From NCBI GenBank assembly GCA_963760935.1, contig CAVXFB010000006.1:310001-374000 (forward strand): a DNA stretch of 64,000 bases, written 5' to 3'. Both the position numbers and the translations under genes were made by a program. The DNA comes from CAVXFB01 sp963760935 (lineage in GTDB: Bacteria; Planctomycetota; Planctomycetia; Pirellulales; Thermoguttaceae). The notes below the pieces were generated by a model, which was given only the letters and a program-made list of their open reading frames with translations, did no database searches and had not been told where the DNA came from. Position 1 is the stretch's first letter, and every line of letters starts with the position of its first letter. Positions 56,299-64,000 of this stretch are shown here, one piece after another.

Positions 56299-56814
56299 GC
56301 GATACGTCTGTATTAGGTCCTCCCAGCGGGATTGTGCCTTGAGGATCAGCTCGATCGTCTCGCGAATGGCGCCGGCGCCGCCCGGCAGCGTGGTCACGAA
56401 ATGGGCCGCTTCGCGCAACTCGGTACAGGCATCGGCAACCGCCACGCCAAATCCAACGGATCGCACCACCGGCAAGTCCGGCAAGTCGTCGCCGATGTAG
56501 CATACCTGGTCAGGCGTCAGCCGCAGATCAGCCAGTATGGCCTGCATGGCTGTTAGCTTGTTATCGATTCCCTGGCGGATAATCTCGATGCCCAATTCGG
56601 CAACCCGCATCTTCACGATATTCGAACTGCGGTACGTGATCAGTCCGAAACGGTAGCCGGCCTTCTGCCAGAGCTTGACGCCGATGCCATCGCGAACGTG
56701 GAATCGTTTGATCTCGATCCCCTGGTTGTCGAAGATGATGCCGCCGTCGGTCAGCACGCCATCGACATCGGAGAGAATCAACTGGATCGGTCGGCAGCGC
56801 TGTTCGAGGGACAT
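56296..56814 (-). CDS. kdsC: 3-deoxy-D-manno-octulosonate 8-phosphate phosphatase (KdsC-like)
   Basis: 172 residues, HAD superfamily without cap domain. LILSDVDGVLTDGGI carries the nucleophile and acid aspartates, FHVRDGIGVKLWQKAG, LITYRSSNIVKMR the second motif, where KdsC proteins usually have TGR, and VCYIGDDLPDLPVV the metal aspartates. It releases phosphate from Kdo-8-P for lipid A-core synthesis. It follows kdsD in the conserved order. The TGR to TYR change is near the active site. Confidence 0.88.
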   Translation of the reverse strand: MSLEQRCRPIQLILSDVDGVLTDGGIIFDNQGIEIKRFHVRDGIGVKLWQKAGYRFGLITYRSSNIVKMRVAELGIEIIRQGIDNKLTAMQAILADLRLTPDQVCYIGDDLPDLPVVRSVGFGVAVADACTELREAAHFVTTLPGGAGAIRETIELILKAQSRWEDLIQTYR

Positions 56815-56820
56815 GGTCGT

Positions 56821-56842
56821 GGGATTAGGGCTTGGGGATTAG
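56821..56842 (+). repeat. Solitary heptamer array F
   Basis: GGGATTA, GGGCTTG, GGGATTA plus one base. It fills most of the 24-base gap between kdsD and kdsC, and the kdsD TAA stop (56839-56841) lies in it. Confidence 0.85.
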
Positions 56843-57906
56843 TGGCCGACGACTCGCAGCGTGGTTGACTTCGGGGCGGCATCGTCTGACGAAGCCTCCT
56901 TGGGCAACAGGGCCACGACATCGGTGATGTCGATCACGCCGACGGGCCTTCCGTCGCTGTTGACCACCGGAAGTTCACTGATCTTTCGCGTCGCTATGAT
57001 GGCCACGGCGTCGGTCATCATCGAGCCGGCCGTCACGCATAGCGGGTTCTTCGTCATCACGTCTCGCATCGGCCCGTCGAGGTCGCGGTCGCGATGATGT
57101 TCGAAGAGCCGCGCTAGATCGCTGTCGGTAAAGACGCCGGACAACTTTCCGTCCACATCGACAAGCATCGTCGCGCCTGTGCGTCGGCCAGGTACGCGCG
57201 CGGCGATGAGCACGTCGCGCACGGTCTGTTCGTCCCTGGCAATGCGGCATTGTTCGAGGGGTCGCATGTGCTGTTCGACTTTGCTCAATTTGTAGCCCAG
57301 GCTGCCCCCGGGATGAAAACGGGCGAAGTCTTCGGGGCCAAAGCGGCGCATTTGGCTCGCGACCAATGCCAAGGCGTCGCCGACGGCCAACATTGCCGTT
57401 GTGCTGGTGCTCGGCGCCAGGCCCAACGTGCACGCTTCCGTCAACGGACCAAGTTCAACGGTGACGGTGGCCGCCCGGCCCAACGTGCTCGATGCTTGCG
57501 CCGTAATCGCCACGATGGGCACGCCAAGTTCGCCGAGCGAAGGCAGGAGACGCACAATCTCCTCGGTTTCGCCGCTTTGCGACAGGACCAGCATCATGTC
57601 GTGACGACCGATGCGGCCCAGGTCGCCGTGGACCGCCTCGGCCGGATGCAGGCAATGGCTGGGCGTGCCCGTCGAAGCGAGCGTGGCCATGATCTTCTGC
57701 CCCACCAGTCCCGCCTTGCCCATGCCGCAGACGATAACGCTGCCCTGGCAATGAAAAATCAGTTGCACCGCACGGCAAAACTCGCTGTCGAGCCGTTTGG
57801 CCACCTCGGCCAGTGCGCGACTTTCGGTGAGAACCACCTGCCGCGCAAAGCGGAGTTGTTCGAAAGGGCTCAACATGCCCGCAATAGCGGCGGCTTCCGT
57901 GCTCAT
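56839..57906 (-). CDS. kdsD: Arabinose-5-phosphate isomerase (KpsF/GutQ family)
   Basis: 355 residues. It converts ribulose-5-phosphate to arabinose-5-phosphate, the first step to Kdo. The SIS domain shows VIVCGMGKAGLVGQKI, ASTGTPSHCLHPAEAVHGDLG and LSQSGETEEIV. A pair of CBS domains follows (MLVDVDGKLSGVFTDSDLARL and KISELPVVNSDGRPVGVIDI). The usual active-site GMGKSGH-type histidine position is leucine here. It has a good promoter 55-85 bases upstream and heads the kdsD-kdsC-lptC/A set. Confidence 0.92.
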   Translation of the reverse strand: MSTEAAAIAGMLSPFEQLRFARQVVLTESRALAEVAKRLDSEFCRAVQLIFHCQGSVIVCGMGKAGLVGQKIMATLASTGTPSHCLHPAEAVHGDLGRIGRHDMMLVLSQSGETEEIVRLLPSLGELGVPIVAITAQASSTLGRAATVTVELGPLTEACTLGLAPSTSTTAMLAVGDALALVASQMRRFGPEDFARFHPGGSLGYKLSKVEQHMRPLEQCRIARDEQTVRDVLIAARVPGRRTGATMLVDVDGKLSGVFTDSDLARLFEHHRDRDLDGPMRDVMTKNPLCVTAGSMMTDAVAIIATRKISELPVVNSDGRPVGVIDITDVVALLPKEASSDDAAPKSTTLRVVGH

Positions 57907-57962
57907 CGACTCGTCAATCCGTGACGGAGATCGTTACAAGAGGGGACCGACAGACCGGCCAG

Positions 57963-57991
57963 ATTGTACCTTGATAGGCGTTTTGCGGCAA
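57963..57991 (-). promoter_or_regulatory. Sigma70-type promoter of the kdsD operon
   Basis: On the minus strand TTGCCG (57986-57991) and TACAAT (57963-57968) are 17 bases apart, about 57 bases before the kdsD start codon. Confidence 0.7.
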
Positions 57992-58108
57992 TGTAAAGTT
58001 GGCGACTCCCTGGATGGGGGGGGTGGCTTCTGTGTCGTGTCGCTAGGATCGAGCACCCAGGGACGCACATTCGACCGGGAACTACTGGTCGGTGAGGGAC
58101 GCGTTTTG

Positions 58109-58114
58109 TAGAAT
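58109..58114 (+). promoter_or_regulatory. Possible -10 box of fba
   Basis: TAGAAT, 51 bases before the aldolase ATG, the same hexamer as at the kinase promoter. The -35 region is weak. Confidence 0.4.
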
Positions 58115-58165
58115 GGGCCGTTTGTTGTTCTGGTACGGCAGCCTCAATAGGAGCCAACACGTTCC

Positions 58166-59146
58166 ATGATCGTTACGACGAAACAGCTTTTTCAACCAGC
58201 CTACGGCAAATACGCCGTGGGCGCGTACAACATCAACAACCTGGAGCAGACCGTGGGCCTGTTCCGAGGCAATCTGGGCAAGTCGAAGTCGAACGACGAT
58301 CCAGTCAATTCCGGGAAAAGCGCCCCGTTCATACTCCAGATTTCGCGTGGCGCTCGCGGATATAGCGACAAGCGATTCCTTGAAGCAATGATCCGCACGG
58401 CCGACCAGGTCTTTCCCGAGGTCATTTTCGCCGTCCATCTGGATCACGGCACCGAGGAAGTCTGTTACGACTGCATCGATAGCGGTTTTTACAGCTCCGT
58501 GATGATCGACGCTTCGCACGAGCCGTTCGAGAAGAACATCGAGATCACGCGCCGCGTGGCCGATCGGGCGCACGCCAAGGGGATCGTGGTCGAGGCCGAG
58601 CTAGGGCAGCTTGGCGGCGTCGAGGAAGACGTCCACGGCAGCGTGTGCCTCACGGATCCGAGCCAAGCGGCGGAGTTCGTTGAGAAGAGCCGGTGCGACT
58701 CGTTGGCCGTGGCCATCGGCACCTCGCACGGGGCGTTCAAGTTTGCCGGCAAGCAGGGATTGCATTTCGACGTCCTCGAAGCCATTCAGAAGACTCTGCC
58801 GAAGAGCTTCCCCCTGGTGATGCATGGCAGCAGCAGCGTTCCGAAGGAGTGGGTCGATCGAATCAACAATGCCGGCGGCAAGATGAAGAGCACCAGCGGC
58901 GTGCCGGAAGAGCAGTATCTGCCCGCGGCTAAAATGGGCGTCTGCAAGGTCAACATCGACACCGACGGCCGCCTGGTTTGGTGCGCGATCCATCGCGAGG
59001 CGTTCCGCGACGATCCTGCCAATTTCGACCTGCGTCCGCCAGGAAAGGTCTTCATGCAGGCCTATGCCGATTACATCGTGCACAAGAATACGATGCTCGG
59101 TTCGGCCGGCCAATTGGAAACTGTGCGAAAGACGCTGCAAAAGTAG
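58166..59146 (+). CDS. fba: Class II fructose-bisphosphate aldolase
   Basis: 326 residues. It splits fructose-1,6-bisphosphate in glycolysis using zinc. AVGAYNINNLEQTVGLF, FAVHLDHGTEEVCYDCI with the zinc histidine, EAELGQLGGVEEDVHG, AVAIGTSHGAFKF and LVMHGSSSVPKEWVDRINN, the phosphate-binding loops and remaining metal ligands, are all present. VNIDTDGRLVWCAIHREAF closes the barrel. It is transcribed divergently from kdsD. Confidence 0.95.
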   Translation: MIVTTKQLFQPAYGKYAVGAYNINNLEQTVGLFRGNLGKSKSNDDPVNSGKSAPFILQISRGARGYSDKRFLEAMIRTADQVFPEVIFAVHLDHGTEEVCYDCIDSGFYSSVMIDASHEPFEKNIEITRRVADRAHAKGIVVEAELGQLGGVEEDVHGSVCLTDPSQAAEFVEKSRCDSLAVAIGTSHGAFKFAGKQGLHFDVLEAIQKTLPKSFPLVMHGSSSVPKEWVDRINNAGGKMKSTSGVPEEQYLPAAKMGVCKVNIDTDGRLVWCAIHREAFRDDPANFDLRPPGKVFMQAYADYIVHKNTMLGSAGQLETVRKTLQK

Positions 59147-59172
59147 CCGCTTAGCACAGTGCGCCGCGATGT

Positions 59173-59197
59173 GTAGGGTGCGTTTTGCGCACCCTAC
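59173..59197. repeat. GTAGGG-family palindrome
   Basis: GTAGGGTGCG and CGCACCCTAC around TTTTG. It lies between fba and the lipoprotein gene and contains the TAG stop of the lipoprotein gene (59194-59196). It may also serve as a terminator. Confidence 0.75.
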
Positions 59198-60060
59198 TCG
59201 CGTTTTGTCGGTTCCGTGGGGCGGAACAGCGCGTCGGGCTGCGTCTGCGTAAGGCGGACAATGAGCAGCTTCTGCTGGAGCTTGCCGTCGTCCTCGGTGA
59301 AGAAGTAGTGGCCGAGGCTGCCGGGTCGGTCGCGGAGGCTGCTTATGACGAGCATGCTGCCCGGCGCCAGGTTGGCGGAAAGCGTCAGATCATCGAACGC
59401 ACGCTTGGGCCGACTGGTCTCCAGTCGCATCATACCCTGACCGCCGACCCATCGCTGGCGTGGCTGGTCGTGATGCAGTTCCGGCACCAATTGCAGGCGG
59501 ACCGTACCGTCGGGTTGCGGATAGGACTTCAGGGCAAATAGCCCTTGGGCGTCGTAATAGGTCTGTCCGCTGATCTGGCGGGATTCAGACATCAACACCG
59601 GCAATACTGGCAATTCGGGATAGATGCCTGAAGCAATGATCTCGCTCCGCAGGCCGGCACGAAGTTGCAGGTGCTGGCGCATCACGCGGGGTTGCGTGTC
59701 CAGTTCATCGACCTTGGCCCCTTCCATCTCGGTGCTCGGAGGCGGCTTGTCGCTCAGTTCCAGCAACTTCGACAGCGCCATCGGCATCTGGCCGCTAATG
59801 AGCCCGGCGCGGAAACCGTTGCGGGCCAGGAGACGTCGCAGTTCCGGAGCAAATTGTTGTTCGTCGATCTCGTCCCACAACTTCTCGTTGACCTCCGAGT
59901 CGCCAAACGGGAAGCGGACGAAGAACAGGTCGAGCGCTACGCTGTCCGGTGACATTTGTGCCGGCAACAGCGGCGACTTCCCTTGATGCACCAGCGTGGT
60001 ACAACCGGAGGCCAACAGCAAAATTGCCAGCAGAACAAATTGTGGCCGAAAAGTCGGCAT
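59194..60060 (-). CDS. Lipoprotein of unknown function
   Basis: 288 residues from MPTFRPQFVLLAILLLASGC, a lipoprotein signal with lipobox LASGC, so the protein is anchored to a membrane in the envelope. No known domain is seen after that. Segments such as DSVALDLFFVRFPFGD, LWDEIDEQQFAPELRRLLARNGF and YFFTEDDGKLQQKLL suggest a mixed alpha/beta fold. I reject the longer frame starting at 60216 because its first 52 residues include the upstream repeat. Function unknown. Confidence 0.7.
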   Translation of the reverse strand: MPTFRPQFVLLAILLLASGCTTLVHQGKSPLLPAQMSPDSVALDLFFVRFPFGDSEVNEKLWDEIDEQQFAPELRRLLARNGFRAGLISGQMPMALSKLLELSDKPPPSTEMEGAKVDELDTQPRVMRQHLQLRAGLRSEIIASGIYPELPVLPVLMSESRQISGQTYYDAQGLFALKSYPQPDGTVRLQLVPELHHDQPRQRWVGGQGMMRLETSRPKRAFDDLTLSANLAPGSMLVISSLRDRPGSLGHYFFTEDDGKLQQKLLIVRLTQTQPDALFRPTEPTKRE

Positions 60061-60168
60061 TCGCGGCCCAGACGAGGAAAAAGGACGAGAAAAAGGGACG
60101 AGGGCCCCAATCGGGCGACACAGGGTAGTAACGGGCCGGCGACGCGTCAAGAGAAGTTGGGCAAGGCC

Positions 60169-60225
60169 GTAGGGTGCGTGCAACGCACCAATGCAACAAG
60201 TCATGGTGCGTTGCACGCACCCTAC
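60169..60225. repeat. GTAGGG-family inverted repeat
   Basis: Perfect 22-base inverted arms (60169-60190 and 60204-60225), ends GTAGGG and CCCTAC, 13-base spacer. It lies between the lipoprotein gene and the metallopeptidase-like gene. Confidence 0.85.
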
Positions 60226-60237
60226 TCATGAGCGGCG

Positions 60238-60852
60238 TCAGTCCAGCGGCACCAATTTGGGGACCGGCACACGACGGCCAAAGACGCGTCCATGCCGTGC
60301 AGTCAGGGCGGGGAACTTTAGTGTGAGGAACGAGTAGAGCGAATCCGGCGGATCGAGCCCGAGCCAACGGTCGAGCAGTGCCTCGATGTGGGCGTCATAC
60401 CGCTTCTGCGACGAGCCGTGGGCGAAGCAGCGGCCTCCGAGGCGACGGAGGTCGCCGTCGAACTTCGGCCCGATGTGCCACAGTTCGTGGAGCGTCGTGG
60501 TGAGCTTCTCGCGGAAGGGGAGGTCGAGAAACCGCGGCAAGTAGAAATTGAGGATGTACAGCATTTCGCGTCCGTCAGGCGCATAGACGCGCTGAATGCC
60601 CCAGCGGCGTTTGCGGCGGACGGTATGCATTTGGCCACCGGCGAATCGCAGCGGCGTAAGCGAGGCGAACATGCCGAAGCTTCCGGTGCGGCGGGTCTGG
60701 GCAAAGCTCACGGCCACCCGCGACATATCGATGTGCCGAAGCTGCTCGAGGCGGGCGACCATGTCGTCGCACAGGCGGCGCATGTGAGCGGTGAAGTCAA
60801 AACCTGTCGGCGGCGGGTCGCGGCGGAAAGACTGCTGAGAGGAGGAACTCAT
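60238..60852 (-). CDS. Putative zinc metallopeptidase-like protein
   Basis: 204 residues, no signal peptide. TTTLHELWHIGPKFDGDLRR has an HExxH motif followed by a charged segment, as in putative metallopeptidases related to phage proteins. A further histidine (AHIEALL) may complete zinc binding. The rest, including FYLPRFLDLPFREK, is predicted to be globular. Substrate and role are unknown. It lies downstream of the alpha operon on the same strand and may be read through from it. Confidence 0.6.
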   Translation of the reverse strand: MSSSSQQSFRRDPPPTGFDFTAHMRRLCDDMVARLEQLRHIDMSRVAVSFAQTRRTGSFGMFASLTPLRFAGGQMHTVRRKRRWGIQRVYAPDGREMLYILNFYLPRFLDLPFREKLTTTLHELWHIGPKFDGDLRRLGGRCFAHGSSQKRYDAHIEALLDRWLGLDPPDSLYSFLTLKFPALTARHGRVFGRRVPVPKLVPLD

Positions 60853-60956
60853 CCGTGATGGCCCTGGGAAGTGCGGCCGACGGAATTTCGACGCTACGGT
60901 TGGGCCGCTGCGCCGGCGGCCGCTTCACGAGCTTACGCGACGATTTGCTCTTCGTC

Positions 60957-61565
60957 CTAGCCGGCGGCTTCTTCGGCGGCCGGTGCGGCTGGCTCGGTTA
61001 CGTCCGTCTCGAACGAGGGCCGGGCCGTCTTGCGGTGGGCGCGGTCGTTCTTGCCCACCAGTTCAAGAATCGCGCGGGTGCCGGCATCGCCCAATCGCGG
61101 CTTGGCCAAGCGAAGCACGCGGGTGTAGCCGCCGTCACGATCGGCGAAGCGAGGGGCAATGTCGTCGAAGAGGATTTTGACGGCCTGCTTGCTGCCCAAG
61201 AGGCGCAAGGCGCGTCGACGGGCCGCCACGACCGGCGCGATCGTGCGGTTCCACTCATGCCAGCGATCACTCTCGCGCCATGCCCGCCACTGCTCGCTAT
61301 GTCGCTCGGCATTGGGCTCCAGGCCGTCGGCCGCTTCCTGATGCGGCAGCGCATGCCGGGCCAGGGTAATGCACTTCTCGACCAGCGGGCGGACTTCCTT
61401 GGCCTTCTCGATCGTGGTGATGATCCGCCCTTTGATCTTGGGCTTGTTGTCGTCGAGCTCGGCGTCGCGCTCGGTGAGGAACAGGGCCGTAGCCAAGCTC
61501 CTCAACAGGGCTCGTTGATGACTGGGGCTGCGGCCGAGCTTACGGCCTTTTCGTCGATGTCGCAT
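60957..61565 (-). CDS. rplQ: 50S ribosomal protein L17, extended
   Basis: 202 residues, against roughly 120 in most bacteria. MRHRRKGRKLGRSPSHQRALLR is the classical start, RPLVEKCITLAR follows, and ILFDDIAPRFADRDGGYTRVL with AILELVG ends the L17 core. Between them an insertion of about 40 residues (from LEPNAERHSEQW to NRTIAPVV) and a C-terminal Ala/Glu-rich tail are extra. It is the last gene of the alpha operon. Confidence 0.95.
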   Translation of the reverse strand: MRHRRKGRKLGRSPSHQRALLRSLATALFLTERDAELDDNKPKIKGRIITTIEKAKEVRPLVEKCITLARHALPHQEAADGLEPNAERHSEQWRAWRESDRWHEWNRTIAPVVAARRRALRLLGSKQAVKILFDDIAPRFADRDGGYTRVLRLAKPRLGDAGTRAILELVGKNDRAHRKTARPSFETDVTEPAAPAAEEAAG

Positions 61566-61617
61566 GGTAGTGACTTCTTGTTACGCGACCAGCGGCCGCG
61601 GCATTGCATTCCGAATC

Positions 61618-62616
61618 TTACATGGTGCCGGCGGGGGCGGGCGGCAGCCGCATGCCGAGCCGCAGGCCGATGTCAGCCAACCGCTCGCGGACTTCCGACA
61701 GCGTCGTCTCGCCAAAATTGCGCACTTCCAACAGTTGATCTTCGCTACGGCTAACCAGGTCGCGGACCGTGGTGATGTTTTCCGACTCCAGGCAATTGGT
61801 GGCTCGGACCGACAGGTCCAACTCCGCCAGACTCATGCCGAGTTTGGCTTCGGCAGCCGGATCGAGGATGATGGCTCCCAGAGCGCGGGTTTCGCTATGG
61901 ACCAAGGGCCCCAATTCGCTGTACTGCACGAACGGATTGAGGTGCTTGCGGAGAATCTTCGCCGACTCGACCAGGGCCATTTCCGGGGTAACGGAGCCGT
62001 TGGTCCAGATCTCCATCGTCAGCTTGTCATAGTTGGTCTTCTGGCCCACGCGGGTCTCTTCGACTTCGTAGCGGACGCGGGTCACCGGGCTGAATGCCGC
62101 GTCAACGGGGATGATGCCGATTTCCTGGGCCTGCGGCGTGTGTTCGGTCGACGCGATATAGCCGCGGCCGTTCTCCACAACCATTTCCAACAGGAACGGG
62201 ACGTCTTCGGTCAGGGTAGCAATCACATAATCCTTGTTGATCACTTCCACCTGCTCGTCGGTGCGGACGTCGGCGCCGGTTATGGGCCCCTTGGTGTTCT
62301 TCTCGATTCGGACCACACGGGTCTGCTCGCTGTAGTTCTTCACCACGAGCGACTTGACGTTCAAGACGATCTCGGTAACGTCTTCGACGACGCCCTTGAT
62401 GCTGCTGAACTCGTGTTGGGCGCCGTGCAATTTGATCTGGGTCACCGCGCTGCCTTCCAGGCTGGAAAGCAGGATGCGGCGGAGGCTGTTGCCGACCGTT
62501 ACGCCGAATCCCCGCTCAAAGGGTTCGGCGGTAAACTTGCCGTACGTACCGGTAAGGGTCGAGCGGTCGGCAGTGATCAGGCTGGGCAACTCCAGGCCGC
62601 GCCATCGAATACGCAT
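61618..62616 (-). CDS. rpoA: DNA-directed RNA polymerase subunit alpha
   Basis: 332 residues. The N-terminal assembly domain has TLTGTYGKFTAEPFERGFG, TVGNSLRRILLSSLEG and KNTKGPITGADV. The C-terminal domain, which contacts promoters and activators, has LDLSVRATNCLESENI and TVRDLVSRSEDQLLEVRNFG. Usual size. It lies between rpsD and rplQ. Confidence 0.97.
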   Translation of the reverse strand: MRIRWRGLELPSLITADRSTLTGTYGKFTAEPFERGFGVTVGNSLRRILLSSLEGSAVTQIKLHGAQHEFSSIKGVVEDVTEIVLNVKSLVVKNYSEQTRVVRIEKNTKGPITGADVRTDEQVEVINKDYVIATLTEDVPFLLEMVVENGRGYIASTEHTPQAQEIGIIPVDAAFSPVTRVRYEVEETRVGQKTNYDKLTMEIWTNGSVTPEMALVESAKILRKHLNPFVQYSELGPLVHSETRALGAIILDPAAEAKLGMSLAELDLSVRATNCLESENITTVRDLVSRSEDQLLEVRNFGETTLSEVRERLADIGLRLGMRLPPAPAGTM

Positions 62617-62660
62617 AGGTTATGCTCCGATCCAATTACAAACTTGCGGCAATGAGGTGG

Positions 62661-63287
62661 CTACTTCGACAAAAGCTCGACGATCAGGTAGGGCTGCACG
62701 GGAATCGAGGCGTCCGCGGCCTCGGGCAGCCGAAGCACGTGTCCTTCGGGTTCGGCCCCGTCGACGCGGCTGAGGAACTCGGGCACGTCGCGGTTCGATT
62801 CGGCCAAGACCGACTGCACCAACTGCAGGCTCTTCGGCCGGTTCTTAATGCGGATTACGTCGCCGGGACGCATCAGGCAGCTAGGAATGTCGACGCGACG
62901 GCCATTGACGGTCACGTGACCGTGGCCGATCAGAAGCCGCGCCTGTGCGCGGGAAAGACCGAAGCCAAGGCGGTAGACGACATTGTCGAGGCGGCGTTCC
63001 AGCAGGGCCATTAAGGCCTCGCCGGTGTTGCCTTTGCCCTTCTCGGCCATGGCAAAGACTTTGCGGAACTGCTTCTCAAGCAGCCCATAATGCTGCTTGA
63101 CCTTCTGCTTTTCGCGGAGGTGGACCGCGTAGTCGGTCGGCTTGCCGCGGCGGAACGTACTCATACCGGGCGCCGATTCGCGGCGTTCCACGGCACACTT
63201 GGGAGTATCGCAACGGGTGCCCTTAAGAAAGAGCTTCATGCCCGCACGGCGACACAAGCGGCAGACGGGTGAATGTTGGCGAGCCAT
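62661..63287 (-). CDS. rpsD: 30S ribosomal protein S4
   Basis: 208 residues. The start carries four cysteines (CRLCRRAG, then CDTPKC) that form the zinc-binding C+ version. The core has ERRLDNVVYRLGFGLSRAQA and GHVTVNGRRVDIPS, the S4 RNA-binding domain. It binds 16S rRNA early in small-subunit assembly and, in many bacteria, represses the alpha operon. Confidence 0.97.
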   Translation of the reverse strand: MARQHSPVCRLCRRAGMKLFLKGTRCDTPKCAVERRESAPGMSTFRRGKPTDYAVHLREKQKVKQHYGLLEKQFRKVFAMAEKGKGNTGEALMALLERRLDNVVYRLGFGLSRAQARLLIGHGHVTVNGRRVDIPSCLMRPGDVIRIKNRPKSLQLVQSVLAESNRDVPEFLSRVDGAEPEGHVLRLPEAADASIPVQPYLIVELLSK

Positions 63288-63363
63288 ACAGTAGAGTTCT
63301 TGGGTTGAATCTTCCGGCTTATAAGTTTTGGTGGGGCCTGTTGCAATCGCCCCGCCCTACGTT

Positions 63364-63777
63364 TTACACGCGGCGTCGCTTCTTTGGACGGCAGCCATTG
63401 TGCGGCAGCGGCGTGACGTCTTCGATCGATTTGATCTTGAGTCCCGCAGCCTGGAGTGCCGTGATTGCACTCTCGCGGCCGCTGCCGGGGCCTTTGACTT
63501 TCACGTCGACCTCTTTCATGCCGAACTTCACGGCCTTTTCGGCCACTTGTTGAGCAGACATCTGGCCGGCGAAGGGCGTGCTCTTGCGGCTGCCCTTGAA
63601 ACCACAAGTGCCGGCACTCGACCAGCAGAGGGTTTCGCCTTTGGTGTCGGTGATCGTGATGACGGTATTGTTGAACGTCGCCTTGATATGGGCGACGCCC
63701 GCCGACACATTGCGGCGCGTCTTTTTTCGGGGGCTGGCAGCTGCGCTGGTTGTCTTAGCCACGCTGGATAACTCCAA
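63364..63777 (-). CDS. rpsK: 30S ribosomal protein S11
   Basis: 137 residues with a longer basic N-terminus (KTTSAAASPRKKTRRN), then GVAHIKATFNNTVITITD, AGTCGFKGSRKSTPFAG, AQQVAEKAVKFGMKEVDV and VTPLPHNGCRPKKRRRV, the conserved S11 sequence near the platform of the small subunit. It is separated by about 40 bases from rpsM. Confidence 0.97.
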   Translation of the reverse strand: MELSSVAKTTSAAASPRKKTRRNVSAGVAHIKATFNNTVITITDTKGETLCWSSAGTCGFKGSRKSTPFAGQMSAQQVAEKAVKFGMKEVDVKVKGPGSGRESAITALQAAGLKIKSIEDVTPLPHNGCRPKKRRRV

Positions 63778-63816
63778 GCAAAAATTGAGACGGAGAAGCC
63801 TTCCCCGCCGTTTATG

Positions 63817-64000
63817 TTAACGTAAGTCCTTCACACCCTTCTTGCCGGCGACGGTCTTCTTGGGCCCCTTGCGGGTGCGGGCATTCGTGCGGGTGCGCTG
63901 GCCGCGCACCGGCAGACCGCGTCGATGCCGAATGCCCCGGTAGCAGCCGATATCTTTGAGCCGGGCGATATTCTGGTTCCGCTGGCGGCGCAACTGCCCC
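63817..64000 (-). CDS. rpsM: 30S ribosomal protein S13, cut by the right edge
   Basis: Only the last about 60 residues are in the window: RNQNIARLKDIGCYRGIRHR, GLPVRGQRTRTNARTRKG and PKKTVAGKKG lead to the TAA at 63817-63819. S13 contacts tRNA and 23S rRNA through this basic tail. It is the first visible gene of the alpha operon. Confidence 0.95.
   Translation of the reverse strand, partial: GQLRRQRNQNIARLKDIGCYRGIRHRRGLPVRGQRTRTNARTRKGPKKTVAGKKGVKDLR

Noticed and set aside
58013..58025. Poly-G run as phase-variable promoter element
   Set aside because: The run lies between divergent promoters but outside the spacers seen. Without length variation data it is only a homopolymer.
61564..62655. 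A 363-residue plus-strand open frame over the alpha operon
   Set aside because: Antisense to rpoA, which is certain.

Overview
The window looks like a chromosomal segment of a Planctomycetota bacterium, probably near the Pirellulales. This is inferred from the moderately high GC content, a DUF1559-type secreted protein, a transmembrane Ser/Thr kinase whose DFG motif reads DMG, a Tat-exported sugar isomerase-like protein, a planctomycete-style exopolysaccharide locus and many dispersed palindromic repeats. No rRNA gene, CRISPR array, prophage or classical transposase is visible. One tRNA (Val, TAC) is present.

Layout. 1-16.8 kb: an MFS transporter cut by the left edge, a VapBC-like toxin-antitoxin pair, a DPM1-like glycosyltransferase, secreted proteins, a damaged sigma factor/membrane protein pair, apgM, a small GIY-YIG plus four-helix-bundle cassette, homoserine dehydrogenase, tRNA-Val, a Ser/Thr kinase, a Tat protein and a phosphotriesterase-like hydrolase. 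17-45.5 kb: one large Wzx/Wzy-type exopolysaccharide locus. It holds export proteins (Wza-like, two Wzc-like chains, a CpsD-like ATPase), the initiating sugar transferase, the flippase, a polymerase/ligase, several glycosyltransferases, a rare-sugar cassette and a beta-helix protein. 45.7-49.0 kb: signalling genes (PAS-GGDEF, a lone receiver, an RsbW/RsbV-like pair) and a BON protein. 49.4-58 kb: a glycosyltransferase, hpt, a membrane protein, and the conserved Kdo/LPS-transport order kdsD-kdsC-lptC/A, interrupted by a second four-helix-bundle cassette. 58-61 kb: fructose-bisphosphate aldolase, a lipoprotein and a metallopeptidase-like protein. 61-64 kb: the alpha operon (rpsM, rpsK, rpsD, rpoA, rplQ), cut by the right edge.

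The most striking structure is a pair of small cassettes at 8597-9837 and 55832-56298. Each carries an S23/IVP-type four-helix-bundle gene and is bounded by period-7 tandem arrays in inverted orientation: GGGATTA/G units at one, GAGGTCA/G units at the other. The arrays coincide with stop or start codons of the host genes. A solitary array of the first type lies between kdsD and kdsC. The first cassette also encodes a homing-endonuclease-like GIY-YIG protein. I read these as a possible mobile element family.

Caveat: about a dozen conserved genes are interrupted by single-base frame changes, mostly in GC-rich stretches. This pattern suits uncorrected sequencing indels better than true decay, so those genes are given as whole coding regions with the break noted.
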